A stretch of 64,000 nt of DNA. Origin: Acidobacteriaceae bacterium. Its GTDB lineage: Bacteria; Acidobacteriota; Terriglobia; Terriglobales; Acidobacteriaceae. The stretch spans positions 1 through 64,000 of the forward strand of contig PLBE01000248.1 in NCBI GenBank assembly GCA_003134435.1. Direction: 5' to 3'. The notes beneath the pieces were generated by a model. That model saw only the letters and a list, made by a program, of their open reading frames with translations. It did not search any database and was not told the DNA's origin. Each line of letters opens with the position of its first letter. Position 1 is the stretch's first letter. Both the position numbers and the translations under genes were made by a program. This document shows positions 17,808 to 25,317 of the stretch, piece by piece.

Positions 17808-18215
17808 ATGATGTTCAATTACCCCGGACAAAGAACTATTCTGTGCATCGACGATGATGACGGCATGCTGTGTTATCAAAAGGCGCTGTTCGAAAGACGT
17901 GGATATAAGGTGCTCACTGCCGCCACCGCCCGACAGGGCTTAAGAATTGCGGCAGTCTGCGAGGTTACTGCCGTGGTCGTCGACTACCACATGCCGGAAA
18001 TGAATGGCCTTGAGTTTGCGACCGAAGTAAAACGCCTCAAGCCACAAATGCCAATAGTCATGTTTTCCAGCGACGACGCGATTCCAGAATCCGCATTGAA
18101 CGTGGTGGATGCCTTCGTTTCTAAGAACGAAGCGCCCCGTCGCTTGTTGCCTGTAATCACTCGAATCTGCGGCGACAATCCCTCCGGGTTCCAAGAAACC
18201 CGAATCACGGCCTAA
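17808..18215 (+). CDS. Receiver-only response regulator (copy 2)
   Basis: A 135-residue CheY-like domain: acidic cluster in ILCIDDDDG, phospho-acceptor Asp in AVVVDYHMPEMNG, switch Ser in IVMFSSDD and Lys in AFVSKNE. There is no output domain. It parallels copy 1 at 11270-11680 in sequence and in its setting among stress genes. A GGAGAG site sits before two adjacent ATGs (17808 and 17811). A partner kinase is not in the window. Confidence 0.85.
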   Translation: MMFNYPGQRTILCIDDDDGMLCYQKALFERRGYKVLTAATARQGLRIAAVCEVTAVVVDYHMPEMNGLEFATEVKRLKPQMPIVMFSSDDAIPESALNVVDAFVSKNEAPRRLLPVITRICGDNPSGFQETRITA

Positions 18216-18335
18216 GCATGGCCGTATTAGAAGTTAGCTCGGATGGGAAGCCCATACCCGCTCTGGCCCACGAATCGTGACGGAGTGGTCAAAATTGATC
18301 AGCTTGGGACGACCTAGTCTTGCCACACTCCGGCC

Positions 18336-18590
18336 ATGACAACTAAATCGGTTACCGCATACCTTGAGGACGAGCGCCAAAGAAGAAAAGCCGACCTACT
18401 GCGGACGGAAGCAGAAGCTGCGCGCATCCAGCCGTTGCGCCATGGCCACCACCGCACGGCGAAACAGCACGAACCGGAATTGCCATCTTCAATTGAAGCG
18501 ACACCCAAGAAGAGGAAAACTGCCACGGCAACTCGGAAAAAACCGCGGGCCACGCGAAAGACGGTAACGAAAGCCCGCAAGAGCGCTTGA
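18336..18590 (+). CDS. Small basic Lys/Arg/Ala-rich protein
   Basis: An 84-residue protein with a charged helical N-terminal half (TAYLEDERQRRKADLLRTEA) and a very basic tail (TPKKRKTATATRKKPRATRK) reminiscent of histone H1-like or nucleoid-associated tails. There is no membrane segment. A nucleic-acid-binding role is suggested by composition only. No strong ribosome site is visible, so coding status is moderate. Confidence 0.45.
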   Translation: MTTKSVTAYLEDERQRRKADLLRTEAEAARIQPLRHGHHRTAKQHEPELPSSIEATPKKRKTATATRKKPRATRKTVTKARKSA

Positions 18591-18722
18591 CTGCGTTGGC
18601 CGACGGACGCGGAGATAGGAGTTCGATGAATCCCAGAAGGTCATCCAACTCTCGCCAGATGATTGCAGTCCGCTAATGAAAAATGGGCCGCCCGGTTAAG
18701 TCCAGACGACCCGATTCTCTAC

Positions 18723-19136
18723 TTAAGCGGCGGTTTTCGTCTTGACGGACACTTCTTCCCAGTAAGGCGTGTAACCATAGTGCTTATAAATGTTGGTTCC
18801 CCAGGTCGAATCGGCCATGTTCGGCCAGTTGTCCTTATCGAAGCCCGGAGCATTCTCCAGTTGTTTCTTGTCAAGGTGCAGGACAGCGTGTTTTTCCGCC
18901 AAATTAAAGCGGAACGCGTTCCACGGAATGGCGAAATACTTGTCACCCATCCCAAGAAAGCCTCCAAAGGATAAGACCGCGTATGCGATCCGGCCGGCTC
19001 CTGCATCGATTACGAGGTCTTCGATTTTTCCGAGGTCCTCATTCTGTGCGTTGACGACTTTACTGCCGATCACCGTCTTCTTGGCTGGAACTATGTCCGT
19101 ATATCTGACGATTCTTTTTTCTGCGATGGGTTCCAT
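18723..19136 (-). CDS. PRC-barrel domain protein
   Basis: A 137-residue protein with a PRC barrel in its first 80 residues: VIGSKVVNAQNEDLGKIEDL, VIDAGAGRIAYAVLSFGGFL and KYFAIPWNAFRF. The remainder (WPNMADSTWGTNIYKHYGY) is typical of the soil-bacterial subgroup. PRC barrels are small beta-barrel adaptors found in photosynthetic reaction centres and RimM. An AGGAG site precedes the ATG. It is oriented opposite to its neighbours, so it has its own promoter. Confidence 0.85.
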   Translation of the reverse strand: MEPIAEKRIVRYTDIVPAKKTVIGSKVVNAQNEDLGKIEDLVIDAGAGRIAYAVLSFGGFLGMGDKYFAIPWNAFRFNLAEKHAVLHLDKKQLENAPGFDKDNWPNMADSTWGTNIYKHYGYTPYWEEVSVKTKTAA

Positions 19137-19348
19137 ATCTTTACCTCACTCCTAAAAGGAAGCTGGCTGACTTGCCTGCTTCCTCTGCGGCATCCTAAAA
19201 GAGGCAGAGATGGATATCTGGTCAATTCGAGACACATCTCCCGGAAGGCTATCGTTTTCATCCCCTGCTTTTTTCCTTGTCTCGCGTCAAGAAGACCGCC
19301 GCCGACTGGTCGCATCAACCGTTGTGAGCATAACTGATCAGCGGAGGT

Positions 19349-20059
19349 ATGTCCCGGTGCCCCAGAATTGAAGTGGTAAGAGATCGACAGCTAGGACGGC
19401 CTCCAGTGAAGCAAGTCACGACCGCGAAGAAGAAACCTGACTTCAATGCCCGCACCTTTCTTTCAACGATTGGAAAGGGCAGGAATATGGTGTCTTTTGA
19501 AAAGAAGCAGAGGATCTTTTCTCAAGGTGATTCGACGGACGGACTATTTTTTGTCCAGACGGGGAAGGTGCAACTCAGCGTTGTATCGGAGGCCGGCAAA
19601 GAAGCAACCCTTGGCATTTTGAGCGAAGGCGATTTCTTTGGAGAAGGTGGTCTTGCCGGTCAGCTTCATCGCATGTCGTCTGCAGTCGCAATGACAGACT
19701 GCGTCCTTCTGCATGTCGAGAGGAAGGCGATGATGTTGGCCATGAGCCGTGAACCGAAATTGTCGGCGATGTTTGTCAAGTACCTGCTGAAGCGGAACAT
19801 CCGATATCAGGACGATCTCGTCGATCAACTATTCAATTCCAGCGAAAAGCGGCTGGCGCGAGTTCTGCTGTTGATGGCGCAATTCGGCAAAGAAGGGGTG
19901 TCCGAAATGTCGGTCCCGAGACTGAGCCAGGAGACTCTGGCAGAGATGGTAGGGACGACACGCTCGCGGGTCAGCTTCTTCATGAACCGGTTCAGGAAAC
20001 TCGGCTTTATCAACTATGACGTGGGAGACAACTTGCACGTCCCACAGTTCACTGCTTAA
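19349..20059 (+). CDS. Crp/Fnr-family regulator (copy 1), C-terminally frameshifted
   Basis: A 236-residue regulator: N-terminal cyclic-nucleotide-binding-type sensor (about 45-150, ATLGILSEGDFFGEGGLAGQ), dimerisation helix, and a winged HTH (LSQETLAEMVGTTRSRVSFF). It ends HVPQFTA. In the next frame the DNA encodes HSSLLNVVLHD, exactly the C-terminus of the paralogue at 21116-21880. One extra C in the CCC run near 20040-20043 explains the difference, so the wing end is lost. The start is uncertain; the ATG at 19349 sits too close to its GGAGG. Confidence 0.8.
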   Translation: MSRCPRIEVVRDRQLGRPPVKQVTTAKKKPDFNARTFLSTIGKGRNMVSFEKKQRIFSQGDSTDGLFFVQTGKVQLSVVSEAGKEATLGILSEGDFFGEGGLAGQLHRMSSAVAMTDCVLLHVERKAMMLAMSREPKLSAMFVKYLLKRNIRYQDDLVDQLFNSSEKRLARVLLLMAQFGKEGVSEMSVPRLSQETLAEMVGTTRSRVSFFMNRFRKLGFINYDVGDNLHVPQFTA

Positions 20060-20090
20060 CGTTGTTCTTCATGATGATGACGGAATAAGC

Positions 20091-20277
20091 ATGACGGCGG
20101 GAGGCAAGAACCCGACCGCGGGTATCCGGAAGGGTTCAGAACCGCCTCCGGAGCCCGGCGAGGCCGCTGATACAGATCGTGCCCGGAGGCCGCCCCTCCC
20201 CAGCGTCGCACGACGCCATTCCTGAACGCGATGTTGTCAGTCTGGGGAAGCCGATCGATTCAGTCCTCAGACTACTT
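20091..20277 (+). pseudogene. Possible decayed paralogue of the KOW-like small protein
   Basis: The frame from 20091 encodes a Pro-rich leader containing DTDRARRPPLPS, matching DSDRAKRPPLSE in the protein at 15060-15353. It then stops, while the adjacent frame continues with AIPERDVVSLGKPIDSV, comparable with ELIPGDRVEGLGNFGKPTGE. This suggests a frameshifted, truncated copy. The similarity is short and judged by eye. Confidence 0.3.
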
Positions 20278-20280
20278 CTA

Positions 20281-20382
20281 ATGGACGACGAATCGAGTCG
20301 AACAGTGATCCACTTACTTCTGGTTGTGGCGTTGGTGGTTCTGGTCATCAACTTATTGAGCGGACGGCGAAGCGCGGTTTGA
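20281..20382 (+). CDS. Putative 33-residue single-pass membrane peptide
   Basis: ATG at 20281 followed by MDDESSRTVIHLLLVVALVV, a short hydrophobic helix and a basic tail (SGRRSAV). The layout resembles other tiny membrane peptides in this region, but no clear ribosome site is present, and the reading frame is shared with the possible pseudogene upstream. Coding status is tentative. Confidence 0.35.
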   Translation: MDDESSRTVIHLLLVVALVVLVINLLSGRRSAV

Positions 20383-20480
20383 AGAAAGGCAGAACGATTG
20401 CCGACACCAGGAGGCCTGGTGTAGCCTTCCGGCGCTTTCATCGGCCCACAAACAGCAAAGACAAACGGGAGACCAAGACT

Positions 20481-20870
20481 ATGACTGAATATATTGGAGC
20501 GATTGAAAAGCAGACTATGGACAATACCTACTTCCGGCAGGTGTTGTTCACAGCTCAGCACTCTCAGTTGGTCGTGATGTGCCTGCGGCCGGGGGAAGAG
20601 ATTGGCGACGAAGTGCATCCGAAGGTCGACCAGTTTTTCCGCATCGAGCAGGGGGAGGCCAAGTTTGTTTTTGACGAGAAGGAAGAGCGCCTAGTGCGCG
20701 ACGGAGATGCAGTCGTGGTTCCTGCAGGGACGTACCACAACGTAGTGAATACGTCGAAGATGGCGATGCTGAAGCTCTATACGATCTACTCTCCGCCGAA
20801 TCATCCAGACGGGACAATACATAAGACCAAAGCGGAAGCGGAAGCAGCAGAATTGGTGGGACATCACTAG
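20481..20870 (+). CDS. Cupin-domain protein (copy 2)
   Basis: A 129-residue paralogue of the cupin at 6280-6669: MTEYIGAIEKQTMDNTYFRQ, PGEEIGDEVHPKVDQFFRIE, GDAVVVPAGTYHNVVNTSK and SPPNHPDGTIHKTKAEAEAA. Nearly all changes are conservative. Metal ligands follow the same pattern with one usual His replaced. Copy 1 follows a glycosyltransferase, whereas this one lies between two Crp/Fnr genes, so the duplication moved the cupin alone. The longer frame from 20379 has no supporting similarity. Confidence 0.85.
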   Translation: MTEYIGAIEKQTMDNTYFRQVLFTAQHSQLVVMCLRPGEEIGDEVHPKVDQFFRIEQGEAKFVFDEKEERLVRDGDAVVVPAGTYHNVVNTSKMAMLKLYTIYSPPNHPDGTIHKTKAEAEAAELVGHH

Positions 20871-21076
20871 AACGTACAGTCTTCTCTGTTCAAAGGAGCG
20901 CGCGCCGTCGATAGAACCAGAACTTATGTCGGCCGGGACGCTAGCGTCTTGGCTGTTTCAGCGCTAGCTGAACCGGACCACAGCCGCGTCTTCGGGAACG
21001 ACCTGCACGGTTGCTTTCAAGGGGAAAACGTCCACGACGCCCGCAATAATGCGATGCTGGGCCAGCGCAAAAGGGG

Positions 21077-21082
21077 TATAAT
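21077..21082 (+). promoter_or_regulatory. Possible -10 element upstream of the second Crp/Fnr gene
   Basis: A perfect TATAAT lies 34 bases before the ATG at 21116. The bases 17 upstream (around 21054-21059) do not match TTGACA, so this would be a weak or activator-dependent promoter. It is a single-motif call. Confidence 0.3.
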
Positions 21083-21115
21083 GTGCTTGAACGTGGAGTG
21101 AGCGGAGGTGTGCCC

Positions 21116-21880
21116 ATGGCTTCGCCTCGCGAATCCAAAGTTTCAACGAAAGTCGACGTCCCGGCGCCGATTGAACAGAAATCGCAAAGCACGCGGAATT
21201 CTTCGCGTCCACCTCCAGCTCCCAGGAACGACCGCAAATTCGACCCCCAGGTATTCCTCGACACCATCGGCGAAGGCAGGAAAGCTCTGCTCTTTCCGAA
21301 AAAGCAAACGATCATGGCCCAAGGGGATCCCGCAGACGCAGTTTTCTACCTGCAGACAGGCAAGGTAAGACTTACCGTTGTCTCCAAGGACGGCAAGGAA
21401 GCCACGCTCGGCATATTAAGTGACGGGAGTTTCTTCGGCGAAGGTTCGCTCGCGGGCCAAACTCTTCGCATGGGCTCCGCAACCGCAATGACTGATTGCG
21501 CTGTTCTGAGAATCGAGAAAAAGGCCATGGTGGACGCGCTTCACCGCGAACAGGCCCTTTCCGATCTGTTCGTCGCATATTTGTTGACCCGAAACATTCG
21601 ATACGAAGAGGATCTGGTTGATCAACTGTTTAATTCCAGCGAGAAAAGGTTAGCCCGTGTCCTTCTCATGCTTGCTCATTTTGGCAAAGAAGGGACTCCT
21701 CAATCCGTGATTCCGAAACTCAGTCAAGAGACGCTGGCCGAGATGGTAGGCACCACCCGTTCGCGGGTGAGCTTTTTCATGAACCGGTTCCGGAAATTGG
21801 GATTCATTGACTACGCCGGGGGTGCAGAAGGCGGGTTACAGGTTCACAGTTCACTTCTCAACGTCGTTCTCCACGACTAG
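21116..21880 (+). CDS. Crp/Fnr-family regulator (copy 2)
   Basis: A 254-residue transcription factor with a disordered Pro/Ser-rich leader (1-40), a cyclic-nucleotide-binding-type sensor domain (ATLGILSDGSFFGEGSLAGQ), a long dimer helix (NIRYEEDLVDQLFNSSEKRL) and a winged HTH (SQETLAEMVGTTRSRVSFF) ending LQVHSSLLNVVLHD. No Fnr-type N-terminal cysteines are seen. GGAGG lies about eight bases before the ATG at 21116. It is close to copy 1 over the sensor and HTH, so both may recognise the same DNA. Targets are unknown. Confidence 0.85.
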   Translation: MASPRESKVSTKVDVPAPIEQKSQSTRNSSRPPPAPRNDRKFDPQVFLDTIGEGRKALLFPKKQTIMAQGDPADAVFYLQTGKVRLTVVSKDGKEATLGILSDGSFFGEGSLAGQTLRMGSATAMTDCAVLRIEKKAMVDALHREQALSDLFVAYLLTRNIRYEEDLVDQLFNSSEKRLARVLLMLAHFGKEGTPQSVIPKLSQETLAEMVGTTRSRVSFFMNRFRKLGFIDYAGGAEGGLQVHSSLLNVVLHD

Positions 21881-22044
21881 CGTGCCGCGTCAATCCCAAA
21901 TTGCGGGACAACGGCTAAACAATGATCCAGGACGGGCACCGCGCCACAAAATCCGATGAAGCAGGCGCACGCCCTATCCGAGCGACTCCCAAACGCGTTA
22001 CATTAAGCTGAACGTTCCATGTACAGCTGTCACGGGAATTTTGC

Positions 22045-22668
22045 ATGGCAACGGAACGGAAAATGATGCTTCCCCCACAGACGCGAGATTTGGCCCTGCG
22101 ACTTCTTGCTTACGAAAACGCTGCGGGCAAGACCTCCGAGCCGACGGAATTCGCGGCCATTGGCGTCTGTGAGAGGTTGCGCCAGCCCCTCATTACACTC
22201 GCGGGAGTTGCCGGTTTTCGCTCACTGCTCTCTCGTGCTCTGACGCTGGCCAAGGCGGAGGCTCCCTGCCTTAGCGCGATACAGGTGGCGGCGGATGGAT
22301 CCTTGCAGGGTCTGGACGGGCCTCGGCCGCAAGTCGATGGGGACCAAGCTCGGGAGGCAGGAATAATTCTCATTACCCAGTTACTCGGGCTGCTTGTCCG
22401 AGTTGTTGGCGAAGCTATGACGTTGCAGCTGGTGACATCTGAAATTCTTCCAGACTTTAAGTTCCACTCGAATAGCGGTATACCTATGGGCTTTGAAGCG
22501 ATCCTCAACGAAGTCGATGATCTCCAAGGCGTCAGTGCGCGTCTTGAGGGACTGGCGGAGCAATATCCGCCCGTCACAGAAGCGCTGAGGACTCTCTCGG
22601 GAAATGTCCTAAACACGGCGACGGTATTGGCGGTAGTGGCGGCAATTAAGAGCCCCAAGCCGAACTGA
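22045..22668 (+). CDS. Conserved hypothetical protein, tandem paralogue 1
   Basis: A 207-residue soluble protein. Residues 15-130 (LALRLLAYENAAGKTSEPTE, LITLAGVAGFRSLLSRALTL, AKAEAPCLSAIQVAADGSL, ILITQLLGLLVRVVGEAMTL) are repeated in the next gene almost residue for residue. The C-terminal 75 residues (helical, with VSARLEGLAEQYPPVTEALR) are unique to this copy. No catalytic motif is visible. The conserved hydrophobic helices suggest a compact helical fold. It heads a probable three-gene unit ending in the KaiC-like ATPase. Confidence 0.65.
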   Translation: MATERKMMLPPQTRDLALRLLAYENAAGKTSEPTEFAAIGVCERLRQPLITLAGVAGFRSLLSRALTLAKAEAPCLSAIQVAADGSLQGLDGPRPQVDGDQAREAGIILITQLLGLLVRVVGEAMTLQLVTSEILPDFKFHSNSGIPMGFEAILNEVDDLQGVSARLEGLAEQYPPVTEALRTLSGNVLNTATVLAVVAAIKSPKPN

Positions 22669-22703
22669 GTACAGCGTTCGCACCTAGCACGGAAAAGGAA
22701 ATC

Positions 22704-23147
22704 GTGAGTATTCAAGAGTCGCGACATTTGGCCCAACGCCTTCTTGCTTACGAAGCCGTTGCGGGCGAGAACTCCGAGCCAGCGGAGTCTGCGGCTTTTC
22801 GCGTCTGTGCCAAGCTGCGCCGACCTCTGATTACACTCGCGGGAGTTGCCGGTTTTCGCTCGCTTCTTTCTCGTGCTCTGACGCTGGCCAAGGCAGAAGC
22901 TCCCAGTCTTAGCGCGGTACAGATCGCTGCGGATGGCTCCTTAAAAGATCTAGACGCACTGGAGCCACAGACTGACAAGGAACAGGCCAGGGATGCAGGA
23001 GCCATTCTCATTGCCCAGTTAATCGGGCTGCTCCTCACTTTCATTGGCGAGGGTCTAACGTTGCGGTTGGTTCAGGATGTGTGGCCGGAGGCCGCCTTCG
23101 ACGGCCGCGTTTCCGAGAAGAGAGGGATGCTTGAGCGTACAAGATAG
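22704..23147 (+). CDS. Conserved hypothetical protein, tandem paralogue 2
   Basis: A 147-residue version of the preceding protein (AGFRSLLSRALTLAKAEAP, AILIAQLIGLLLTFIGEGL), ending TLRLVQDVWPEAAFDG plus a short tail, without the 75-residue extension. The GTG start follows AAAAGG. The last 17 bases overlap the likely start of the KaiC-like gene, implying translational coupling. The family is unknown; genomic pairing with a KaiC-like ATPase is the only functional clue. Confidence 0.65.
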   Translation: MSIQESRHLAQRLLAYEAVAGENSEPAESAAFRVCAKLRRPLITLAGVAGFRSLLSRALTLAKAEAPSLSAVQIAADGSLKDLDALEPQTDKEQARDAGAILIAQLIGLLLTFIGEGLTLRLVQDVWPEAAFDGRVSEKRGMLERTR

Positions 23148-24654
23148 AGTGATCATAAAAAAACTGCCGACCGGGGTACCGGGCCTCGATGAAATCCTGG
23201 GCGGTGGTATCCCGGAATTTTCTTTCAATATCATCGCGGGCGCCCCAGGAAGCGGCAAGACGACGCTGGCGCACCAAATCGTCTTCGCCAACGCTACGCC
23301 GGAACGCCCGGCGCTCTATTTCACCATCCTCGGCGAACCCGCCATCAAAATGCTGCGATACCAGCAACAATATACGTTCTTCGACCAGACCAAGTTAAAC
23401 ACTGCCGTTCGCTTTATCAACTTGAGCCAGGTTGTGTTGGAGAAGGATTTAGATGCGGTCCTAGAGGAGATTACGAAAGATGTTGAGAAAGCAAGCCCCG
23501 GCGTCGTGGTAGTGGACTCGTTTCGCACCGTGGTGCGAAAGGCGCAAGGCGGAACAACCGAAGTGGAGCTGCAAGCTTTCATTCAACGGTTAGCCCTGCT
23601 CCTGACCAGTTGGCAAGCCACGACTTTTCTGGTCGGGGAATATGTCGAGGGTGAGATCCGTGACAATCCCGTTTTCACGGTCTCCGATGGCCTCTTTTGG
23701 CTTTACCAAGCTGCGGAGCGAAGTTCCATTGTGCGGAAACTCCAGATCGTGAAATTGCGCGGGCAGGCGTCCGTGCCTGGACTACACACCTTCCGCATTA
23801 CTCACGGCGGGCTACAAGCCTTCTCGCGTACTCTTGGGCTGGCCGGACAAACAAGGAAGATACCCAGTACACGGCGCCTTTCCGTTGGTATTCCGGAATT
23901 GGACAAGATGCTCGGCGGGGGCATTCCCGAGGGAGACAGTGTCCTGGTGGCAGGGGCTTCGGGAACGGGAAAATCAGTCCTGGCAACCCAATTCATTGCT
24001 GAGGGCATACGTCAGGGGGATCCGGGAATTGTGGTGGTCTTCGAAGAACGACCGCAAGAGTATGCGGAGCGGGCCAGCAGTTTTGGTCTGGATTTGAAGA
24101 CGCCGCGAAAAGAGAAGAAACTCGAAATTCTCTACCTCCGCCCGCTGGACCTCTCGGTGGATGAAACCATGCACGAGATTCTCGACGCGGTCCAGAAGAT
24201 TGGCGCCAAACGCCTGGTGATTGATTCGCTGGCGGGCTTTGAAATGGCGCTGGCCCCCGGCTTCCGCGCGGACTTTCGCGAATCGCTCTACCGGATGATC
24301 ACCGCCTTGACCGGAGTCGGGGTGACGATTTTGAGCACAGTAGAGGTGAACGAGTCTTTCATAGAATTCCCGTTCAGTACCTACTCGATCTCCTTTCTCA
24401 CCGATGACATTATCCGGCTTCGGTACGTATGCATCGACGGCCAGCTTCGCAAGATCATGGTCGTTATCAAGATGCGCGGTGGCAACCATAGCAAGGATAT
24501 CCGCGAATATGAAATCACCTCCAAGGGCGTGGTCATCATGGGTGACCGCCTCACGGACTATCAAGGTCTTATCACCGGAATTCCTGAGCATTTGAACCGA
24601 TCCGGCAATCACGAAGAGCGCTCACACAAGCCGAAAGCCAAAAGCAAAGGCTAG
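23131..24654 (+). CDS. KaiC-like two-domain RecA ATPase
   Basis: About 507 residues with two tandem RecA/KaiC domains. Walker A motifs are AGAPGSGKTTLA (domain 1) and AGASGTGKSVLA (domain 2); domain 2 keeps the FEERP acidic pair, while domain 1 has LGEP. The segment homologous to the KaiC autophosphorylation site reads YSISFLTDDI: by my alignment the Ser is kept and the neighbouring Thr is Phe. There is no kaiA or kaiB nearby. Such non-clock KaiC homologues are linked to signalling and stress. The TTG at 23131 follows GAGAGGG and overlaps the previous gene. Confidence 0.85.
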   Translation: MSVQDRVIIKKLPTGVPGLDEILGGGIPEFSFNIIAGAPGSGKTTLAHQIVFANATPERPALYFTILGEPAIKMLRYQQQYTFFDQTKLNTAVRFINLSQVVLEKDLDAVLEEITKDVEKASPGVVVVDSFRTVVRKAQGGTTEVELQAFIQRLALLLTSWQATTFLVGEYVEGEIRDNPVFTVSDGLFWLYQAAERSSIVRKLQIVKLRGQASVPGLHTFRITHGGLQAFSRTLGLAGQTRKIPSTRRLSVGIPELDKMLGGGIPEGDSVLVAGASGTGKSVLATQFIAEGIRQGDPGIVVVFEERPQEYAERASSFGLDLKTPRKEKKLEILYLRPLDLSVDETMHEILDAVQKIGAKRLVIDSLAGFEMALAPGFRADFRESLYRMITALTGVGVTILSTVEVNESFIEFPFSTYSISFLTDDIIRLRYVCIDGQLRKIMVVIKMRGGNHSKDIREYEITSKGVVIMGDRLTDYQGLITGIPEHLNRSGNHEERSHKPKAKSKG

Positions 24655-24695
24655 GGCAATCTGGAACTAACGTTAACAGCGCTAGCACTCACAAC

Positions 24696-25085
24696 GGTAA
24701 GTGGCTGGGCTGGATTTCTGGTCGTGTCACGGGCAAACAGGAAGTAATTGACGGGAGTCCCGCGCCAGAATGGCAGGACGCATGGCTGGTAGTAGCCGAC
24801 GAGGGCGGTGATCCGTTTATCCTTGATCGGCGCTCGGGAAGGGTTCTCCTCGCTCAACACGGTACAGGAGTGTGGGAACCCAAAGAGATCTTCGAGAACA
24901 TAAAAGAGATGGCAGCCTGTCTGGCGACTCTTGGGTCCGTTGTCGTCGATGCGGGCTCGTCTCTGACGGATGATAACTCCGACATCCTCCCTGAGCATCA
25001 CGCGAAATCCGCGGTGCTCCTGACAGAGTTGCTCGGCTCTTCTGGCAAAGCCGAGGCCGCATTGGGAGCACTTGGGTGGGTATAG
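24696..25085 (+). pseudogene. N-terminally truncated SMI1/KNR4 (SUKH) protein
   Basis: The frame contains WLGWISGRVTG, then AWLVVADEGGDPFILDRRSG, AQHGTGVWEPKEIFENI and a helical end LLGSSGKAEAALGALGWV. This is the C-terminal half of the SUKH superfamily, known as immunity proteins against polymorphic toxins. The N-terminal half, with the conserved aromatic and NGG region, is missing; the frame runs back into the KaiC gene with no start. It is best read as a fragment left by recombination at the island edge. Confidence 0.55.
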
Positions 25086-25317
25086 CCCCTGCTCATCATC
25101 GACGATGACTGCATTTGCAGGAAGATGGGAAGAGAGAGACACCATCCCTAAGCCTTCGGCTTAGGTCGGTGCAGGCCGTCCGGGAACTAGCGAACGCTGC
25201 TCGCACGAGATCGAACAGGGTTCGAGTCTGTTCGACTCCTGTGCGGTCCTCGTTCGGACACCATGAAAAATCTAGAACCGGCGCTTCGGAGACTAGCGAG
25301 TTCACTAATCCGCCATC
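25086..25317. other. Gene-free stretch with an inverted repeat
   Basis: No credible gene. A perfect inverted repeat TCGAACAG (25211-25218) / CTGTTCGA (25228-25235) with a 9-base loop lies in it; it looks like a T-arm at first sight but has no tRNA around it. It separates the SUKH fragment from the AbiE stop and may be an island end or a terminator-like element for the minus-strand toxin gene. Confidence 0.35.

Noticed and set aside
23131-24654. Circadian clock protein KaiC
   Set aside because: No KaiA or KaiB and one phosphosite residue changed; this is a KaiC-like ATPase rather than evidence of a clock.
25100-25260. tRNA-like GTTCGAGTC motif
   Set aside because: The hairpin TCGAACAG/CTGTTCGA has a 9-base loop, and no acceptor stem, D-arm or anticodon arm can be built around it.
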